From: Sperchopsis tessellata
Lineage: Eukaryota; Arthropoda; Insecta; Coleoptera; Hydrophilidae
NCBI GenBank assembly: GCA_033557685.1
Contig: JAWQRN010000655.1
Span: 1-27,465 of the forward strand
Reading direction: 5' to 3'
DNA: 27,465 bases
Below the pieces are notes generated by a model. The model made no database searches. It was not told where the DNA came from and was given only the letters and a program-made list of their open reading frames with translations. Positions 21,301 through 27,465 of the stretch are shown piece by piece; the first letter of the stretch is position 1, and each line of letters starts with the position of its first letter. Made by a program: the position numbers and the translations under genes.

Positions 21301-22971
21301 CTGATTATGAAGATCTAAATCTTCAAACAATTGTACCCATATATAATAGGTATACCTATTGTAATAAAATTACTACTACATAAATCATTAACATTACTAA
21401 ATATTGCAACTACAGTAAGCAAATTCACGCAGTTTTTCTCACATTGTTGATTCCCAATTACTTATTACTTCTCTAACAAATTTTACCTCCAAATATATGT
21501 AACAATTGCTTTTACAAATATTCAAAAAATTATCGAGACCCCATAACTTATTTTTCAAATTATGTTTATAACTATTATACTGATATATAACACTTTCCTT
21601 TAAGTGACGCTTATTGAATTTTTGTACAATTAAGCGAGGCTCAGTTGGGAATTCATTCAACCTTCATTGTTTTGTTTTCTGCTCTCAAAATTAGTGAATA
21701 AACATTAACACAAATTTAAAATTTTATTAAATTGTCTAACTGTCACTCCTCCCACCTACGTTCACTATACTAATTACTTAGTTACTTGACACTTTATAAT
21801 TATTATTTACGCTTTAGCAGTACTAATTTGAATGGCGGGCACTAACTAAACGCCCTTGGAAACAACATATTCAAATTAAATATAATAGATTTCCACGGTT
21901 ATTATTTACATAAATGTACGTTTTTCACGGTGGAAACCGCGTAGAGTATCTGGCAGGCCACTAATCTCGTTAATTGGTGTTCATTTTTTGGAAGTATCCA
22001 GTATCAATAATATTATATTCTATGAAGCCTCTATTTCACTGATAATTTTCACAGAGTCTATAATCATTTTGATTCTAAACTTCCGAATTTTTATATTTTA
22101 ATTAAACGTATGTTTTCTTATAAGCAAGATGGAGACCATCCAAACTCCATGTTTTTATCGATATCACGGCAGCTCTCCAAAATATAATATGTTCCGAATT
22201 TTCATTGATGAATTGCAATATATGAAAGTGCACTCTATTTTTCTTATATTCGAAATATTTTATTGGATAGGCCGATACCTCTTTTCATGTTTTGGTTTTG
22301 TTACGATCGACCTTTTTATACCTACCGAACTAGAGGTTCGACATTCTTGTTCCGGTAGAATTTTGAGAAATTTATCGGATTATCTCCATAAGTTCCCTTG
22401 AATGCTATTATAGCTTGAACCTCTGTTACTATTTTTTTTAACTTACCGAATTATACTACCTTCGTTAATTCCGTTTGTACCTACGCCATTCATCTTTATT
22501 TAACAAAATTATTCGATGTTATTAAAAGTTTAGTATCAACCTCGGTGCTTTCATCATGTGCCTGACATCTCTACCATTTTACGCATATGTCTTCTTTTTG
22601 AGCATACTGGTAGAGCTTAAGAGCCTCTGAAAGTTATACTGAATAAGAGAATGTACATGCTAATAATATCCATGTCTATATCACTAGTGCGTTTTCACAA
22701 TGAACGATTACTAACTAAATAATTACTCACATCAGGTAAATGAATGGTGTCAACACATCTTTCTGCCTATCAACAGAGATATTTCTATATAATTCTTAAC
22801 TTATGGTTGTATACCTTTGTATGTCATTCAATACTATTTATACACACTCTGATATAATAAAACGAATAATGCTCACTGACTATCTTCAGGCTTCCACTCG
22901 TTTAAGCGTTTATTTATTAATACTACCTTATAAATATTCTATTTATTGGACTTCTTAAATTCGACAATATC
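21301..22971. other. AT-rich spacer, no gene supported
   Basis: Two open frames, minus 21439-21660 and plus 22129-22401 (90 codons), match no family I know and look like chance ORFs. Short inverted repeats occur, such as CTCTACCA (22569-22576) with TGGTAGAG (22608-22615), and CTACCGAAC with GTTCCGGTAG near 22322-22358. None frames a larger element. Confidence 0.45.
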
Positions 22972-24265
22972 ATGGTTGTGCTGAAGAAACTAAAGTTGCG
23001 TAAAGAAGTAGGACATTTTGGGACAATCTCAAAAAACAAAAGTTTATGGAAGAAGAGAAAAGTGTCATTAGACTGGAAGGAGAGAAAAGTGCCATTATAC
23101 TGGAAGTTTAGACTAATTGTCCCTATCTATAAGAAGGGAGAAAACAAGGAATGCTATAATTACCAAAGTATCAGATTTTTGGACAACCTTGAAATGTAAT
23201 TTCAGAGGATGTTTGAAAGAAGGCTACAAAGTAAACTTGATAAAACTTCAATGATGAGGGGCAGTGTTGATTTAGAGAGGTATACTTATGTTAAGAGAGA
23301 GACTACAGAATATCCTGGATGAGAGAAATGTTGGTTCAGAACTAGTGGAGGCTTTAAAGGGTTTATATAGGAATATAAGAAATTATGTTAGGGTGATAAA
23401 AGCTGTTTCCAAGAAATTTATAGCAACTAAAGTTGTTAGACAAGGGGGTAAATTAAGTCAACTGCTGCTTTTATAATGATGAAGGAGCTGTTGAAATTGG
23501 GAAAATAGAAATAGATTGAGAATATATAAATAGATAGATAAAATATATAACGGGCTATAGAAACATGGTGACGGTTGACAGTCTGAAAGGGGCCTCCAAA
23601 ATAACTGAAATTATTGGAAGGAAGTACCGACATGAATATCAGTGAATCCGAGAATAATGCAATGGGGATATCAAGGAACGTGAATAAGTAAATATAAGTC
23701 TGTGTGATTTGGTGCTGGATCAAGTGGATTATTTTAATTATCTGAGAGGGATATTAGCCGGGACAGAAACCTGAATCAGAAGTTCTTGATTTAAGTCGAT
23801 GGAAAGACTGTCATTCACATTAAGCAAAGGTTTCTTGTATAATAGATAGGTATATAGATACACATAAATGATAGTATTTAGGTCAGTATTTGTCTCTATT
23901 GGGGCATGCGTTAGTGAACATTGGTACTGAGAGACAAATATTTTTGTCAGGCTGTGAAGATAAGTTATTTGAGACTTGTAGCTGGAGTGACAAGTAGACA
24001 TAGGCTAAAAATGATGATATTCTAGGAAGATTGTAAATTGAACCATTGAAGAAAGTTTTGAAAGAACATCTGCCCCGGTGGTATACGATATGCAATGGGG
24101 ATGGGAGAAGGTCATTTGCCTAGGAGAGTACCAAAGTCAAGTGAAATAGAGTTTCTTGGCAGCAGAGCGTAAATATGATTGTGGTGAATAGAGGAATATT
24201 TCTGGAACAAGCAGGGAAGATGGCACAGGTCAGAGAAAAGTAGAGAGCTTTCTGTAAGAATTGAG
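22972..24265 (+). mobile_element. RTE-like LINE relic, reverse transcriptase to C-terminus, broken
   Basis: Ordered LINE blocks on the plus strand. VVLKKLKLRKEVGHFGT matches the VLKKLK.GKAVG.DGI segment and WKFRLIVPIYKKGENKECYN with YQSIRFLDN matches W....IVPI.KKGD...C.NYRGI.LL. FERRLQSKL and then LQNILDERNVGSELVEALKG with LYRNIRNYVRV and VVRQGGKLSQLLL match the GVRQG..LSPLLF block. The catalytic YADD box is missing. After it come MNISESENNAMGISR, VLDQVDYFNYLRG, QAVKISYLRLVAGVTSRHRL, NDDILGRL (TAA in frame) IEPLKKVLK, MGMGEGHLPRRVPKSSEIE and NRGIFLEQAGKMAQVREK, which match C-terminal parts of the same kind of LINE. An in-frame 27-bp tandem duplication lies at 23055-23106. Multiple stops and shifts make it inactive. 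It differs from the copy at 1-796 in its C-terminal motifs. Confidence 0.9.
23055..23106 (+). repeat. 27-bp tandem duplication inside the LINE relic
   Basis: GAGAAAAGTGTCATTAGACT at 23055 recurs at 23082 as GAGAAAAGTGCCATTATACT; both continue with GGAAG. The period is 27 bp, so the copy adds nine codons in frame: KKRKVSLDW then KERKVPLYW. Two mismatches separate the 25-bp units, so the duplication is not brand new. Confidence 0.9.
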
Positions 24266-24325
24266 TTTGAATCATCGATATCAGAAGTGGTCTGAGAGGT
24301 TAAAGATAAAAAACAGTAATTTTTT

Positions 24326-24535
24326 TAGAACTTAAGATTTGTTGATAACATCGTTATATTTCTATCCACTCCGATTAATTCCCAGGAAGATCTAAAGACA
24401 GCAATTTTTCCAAAGATTAATTACTTAAAAACAAAGATCATATTCAGAAGAAAAGCTACATATCCAAATGTACACATTTGAGAAATATCATACCCGTTTT
24501 AATGTACGCAAGGAAGAGCAACTCAAAGGAATATG
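24326..24535 (+). mobile_element. second LINE reverse transcriptase fragment (FVDN active site)
   Basis: The frame from 24332 reads LRFVDNIVIF, matching LRFADDIVI, with FVDN at 24338-24349 in place of FADD. It continues STPINSQEDLKTA and KINYLKTKIIF (family: ..ELQ.M...L......GLK.N..KTK.M), with about 15 codons deleted between these blocks. After a TGA the next frame reads RNIIPVLMYARKSN, resembling .C.IPVL.YG.E.W. The fragment is short but the block order fits. It lies 60 bp after the end of the preceding LINE, yet repeats the palm region, so it is a separate insertion and not its continuation. Confidence 0.68.
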
Positions 24536-26460
24536 TATAAATATAAGAGTGCAGTGAATTCATTCATTGAAGTAACATCACTCGCCTTGAAAATGTCCCT
24601 TGCGACAGTGGAAGAAACGTCAGTACTTATCAGAGCCTCTACATGGTTTCCATCCGGAAACAACATTCATACAGGTAATAACAGTGGAAGTCTATTACAT
24701 TTATTATGTAACCCTCAATATTATTAGTTTAAGGAATGGATTATAAAATGAAATCAGATATGTTGTTGAAATTCTTCAACATTAAAAATGGAAATTAGAT
24801 GGTCACTTTTCTGGAAGACACATTTAAATTGTTCTGTAGAGATTAGGTTATAGACTATGAGAGGCAGGACCTAGGTGACGCCCATCTGTTAGATAATAGC
24901 AGTAGAGCACATTAAGTACGGAAAGTTAATGAATACCTTTATTCAATAGTTGATGACTAGAAGCTATGTATAATAGTAATGACATATACTTAAATGTAGT
25001 AGAACTGTAAATAAAGCTGGAATTCCAATTACATCTAGATAGATGCTGTGAAAGTTTAACTTTTATGTGTAATACATATTCGTCCTTGCAAATTTATTTT
25101 TCGAATGAAACTTTTTAATTAAAGCGAAGACAATAAATTGAATACTATCATTTAGCAGTTTTCTTGAAAAGTGCGGTCGTGGAAGACTCGTGATGAGTTA
25201 GAGCAACTGCTTAGAAATGGTTGTGAAGTTCTCCTGGAGAAGAGCACTTCAAAACTGAAATACACGTAAGCAAATAATGTATAATAAATAAATAGGGATG
25301 CCTATGTCCAAAGTTGAACGAATGTAGACTAAGGAATGAAAGAAGAAGATGAGCTTATACCGTTGAGTAAACTAGAAGTACAAATCCCCATGTGTATATT
25401 CATAATTTGCTCAGATTGACCATTATTCTTAATAGTGTCATAGTGGACAAGAGAATTATCATCCAATACATGGACTAACTAATTTACAGATTTTATAGGC
25501 CCATGCAGCTTATAAATATGAAGTCAAAAGCCCCAAAAGTTACCTAATAATTAATTCATTCAATAAAAATCGATTTTAATTTTCCCCAAAGAAAATGATT
25601 GCAAAATTAGGTCAATATACTTATTACTACGGTTCCCTTAATATATACCTTAGTGTTAAAGCACCCATCAAGCCATTAGCAAAATAAATTTATAAAGGAA
25701 ATCTGCCGCTTTATTTAGCATAACCTTTAAAGGTACCTATAACGCTTAAAGGCTGCAGTATTTGATAGGGTTAAATAAAATTTTACGCAGATGTTTCTAA
25801 TATCTATTCAAGGTTACCCTGCTACAGGGACGGGTAATAGGCGCGTTTAATTAAATATCGGGTTTCATAGGAAGAGTGAGTTACAAAGAGAATTTTAAAC
25901 ACCGAACTTGATCTAGATAATTTAAACTCTTAAACGGTTACCCTCTTGTAGAATTAATTAACTCACTAATTCTCCGTGCTTTTATTTCACATGATAAAAT
26001 GTGTTCATTGTGTTCACAGTGGTAGCCATTAAACTGATAAGAATATGTTTCTGTTTATATAGTTCTGCTTTAAAACTGATGCTTTTAAGCATTGTGCAGT
26101 TTGCACATCTATTTATTCAAGTTGCGTTGTTCTATATAGGATACAGAGGCTAGGGTCAGATTAATATTCGATGGTTGCATTGTTTACATTTATAGAAATG
26201 ATACTCTTATGCTGAATAATGTACATATAATGAAGACACTAAAGATTTTTAAGGCGAGTAATTATCCACATTTTAGTCAAAAATAAAGTAGCTATTCGCC
26301 TCAAGTTAAAAAAACTAAACGATATTCTCCTGTTTACTTACAATATACAAAATTCGGCACCGTTAAAAATTCACTTTTGTTTTACACACTTTATTGTTAT
26401 AGTATGAGGGTTGTTTCATAGAAGTGTATAGGATATTCTTAACTAAATCTTTATTAAACT
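24536..26460. other. AT-rich spacer, no gene supported
   Basis: The open frame 24533-24727 matches nothing known to me. About 25290-25350 contains GAATGTAGACTAAGGAATG followed by GAAGAAGATGAG, which resembles the purine-rich 3' tail of RTE-like LINEs, but no coding block leads into it. GGTTACCCT occurs at 25812 and 25936, the first within a small palindrome (TTACCC...GGGTAA). The section 25480-26000 has several TTAATTAA-like words and no transposon motifs. Confidence 0.4.
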
Positions 26461-26469
26461 GTTCCTTTG

Positions 26470-26880
26470 TCAAACATGGCTATTTTGGAGATCTCAAAAA
26501 AGTTTGGGGAGATCCACAAGGTAACATGCTTTTCTGTTATGTGTAATCTAAATCGACCATCAAAAAGACCACATACTTAATAATACCAAACTTCCAGTAT
26601 ATCCACGTATATCCACGATGTCATCATCTTTATCAATACCAAATCTTTTTAACCTCTAATGGAGTCTCTGTACTGCTACGTGAATGTAAAATGTTTTAAT
26701 ACGAAAAGGTAAATCCACACAGCAATTCGAAAGAATCTCAATTTTGCATAGGATATGAGAATAATGGGTTATAAATTCAAATAATGGAACGATTTTCAGT
26801 CGAAAGGAACTACAAAAGCTATAAATTGAAGATTGGGCAGATATCTTAAGAGTGTACTACCGCAAAGAGGGCAGTGTAAG
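26470..26880 (+). mobile_element. possible Tc1/mariner-like remnant
   Basis: From 26476 the plus strand reads MAILEISKKFGEIHKVTCFS and, 30 bases on, NRPSKRPH. This resembles the helix-turn-helix and following basic NRP.SGRP segment of Tc1-like transposases. About 180 bases later RKNLNFA and MRIMGYKF might correspond to the R..RL.FA.....W segment. No catalytic block is recognisable and stops are frequent. It could equally be chance. Confidence 0.3.
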
Positions 26881-27094
26881 AAACATGCATACATATTAAT
26901 AAATAAACGCGCAAATAATTTAATAATAAAAATATATTTAACAATAATAAAGGATTATACTTTAACAAAATAACTAACTCTCAATGATATTTAAAACTAA
27001 CACACATTTAACAGTGACAGACAATTAAGCTTTGACCAAAAATAAAAAAAAAGTCTATACTATAGTTACAGTAATAATTCAAATATATTGAAAA
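26881..27094. other. AT-rich spacer
   Basis: Very A/T-rich with repeated AATAAT words; no feature recognised. Confidence 0.5.
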
Positions 27095-27465
27095 GCGATT
27101 TATGACATTAGCAAACGTTCTATCAGTTGTAGTCCTACATTCTTCCTGTATGGAAAGGCATTTAAATTATCGTGTTTTTTTTATAAAATATTTTATTGAA
27201 AACTCTACAAAACGAAATATTTGGAGAACGATCTGGATATTCTGGCGGTTAACTAATAGCTCCGTCCTTCCAAATCTGGTCTAAACACTCCTGTTTTTTT
27301 TTATCTCAACACCAAAGTATACTTGTTTGGTACCACATTATTTAAATATTCGTCATTTCTCCAGATAATATTGTATAATAATTTCTTGTTGTAACACCTG
27401 TAGATAATTTTGTCTCCCACTATTCCCGCCCATATATATTTTTTTCAGATTTCTTGAAACAACAT
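27095..27465 (-). mobile_element. mariner-like transposase relic (family that carries DUF4817), runs off the window
   Basis: Read on the minus strand from the window edge: KKYIWAGIVGDKIIYRCYNK (family: .NVWAGII.D.IIGPY), NIIWRNDEYLNNVVPNKYTL (LNG..YL..L....P), then a shift or deletion. CLDQIWKDGAIS (FPN.WIGR.GPI.) follows, then a TAA where Trp is expected, then PPEYPDRSPNISF and FNKIFYKKNTI (WPPRSPDLTPLDFFLWG..K..VY). The WFQHDGAPAH block with the second catalytic Asp is deleted, and the final Asp region is altered. The N-terminal half would lie to the right of this window, so DUF4817 itself is not seen here. The plus-strand ORF at 27102-27284 is its antisense shadow. Confidence 0.8.

Noticed and set aside
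21439..21660. Region bounded by GATTCCCAATTA and GTTGGGAATTC as a possible small inverted-repeat element
   Set aside because: Only about 9 bases pair, with gaps, and neither target duplication nor further arm similarity was found.
22129..22401. 90-codon plus-strand ORF, among the longest in the window
   Set aside because: No recognisable domain, ordinary AT-rich composition and no splice or regulatory context; may be chance. An RNA-seq or homology search would decide.
27102..27284. 60-codon plus-strand ORF
   Set aside because: Antisense of the mariner-like transposase relic at the right edge.

Overview
The window looks like AT-rich, gene-poor nuclear DNA of an animal, most likely an insect or other arthropod. 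The evidence is the mix of decayed mobile elements (RTE-like and Jockey/CR1-like LINEs, piggyBac, mariner, a mariner-like family of the type that carries DUF4817, and a SCAND3/GTF2IRD2-type hAT). It also has long AT-rich spacers, an (AT)n microsatellite, and no operons or ribosome-binding sites. I found no intact host gene, rRNA, tRNA or CRISPR array. Species cannot be named from this sequence.

Layout: 1-796 is the 3' end of a LINE (+). About 3420-4140 is a Jockey/BS-like LINE reverse transcriptase (-). 4475-4660 is a short GC-rich array of CCGCGG-centred palindromes. 6700-7290 is a hAT-type transposase relic (-). 8655-8870 is a weak LINE trace (+). 12440-13320 is a second copy of the first LINE family (-), and a mariner relic (-) at 13321-14225 abuts it directly. 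14941-16406 is a Jockey/CR1-like LINE (+). 17126-18616 is a nearly full-length but broken piggyBac transposase (+), followed by three 30-31 bp repeats. 20838-20977 is a MITE-like unit with imperfect inverted ends. 21206-21300 is an (AT)n tract. 22972-24265 and 24326-24535 are two further LINE relics (+). 27095-27465 is a mariner-like transposase relic (-) that runs off the right edge.

The ORFs longer than 60 codons are pieces of these relics, their antisense shadows, or AT-rich chance ORFs. Most relics were recognised by reading across stops and frameshifts, so their boundaries are approximate. Nothing here works together as a pathway. The interest lies in the layering of elements, the shared decay of reverse-transcriptase active sites, and a few unexplained repeat or palindrome structures. 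I did not find convincing evidence of a new functional system.
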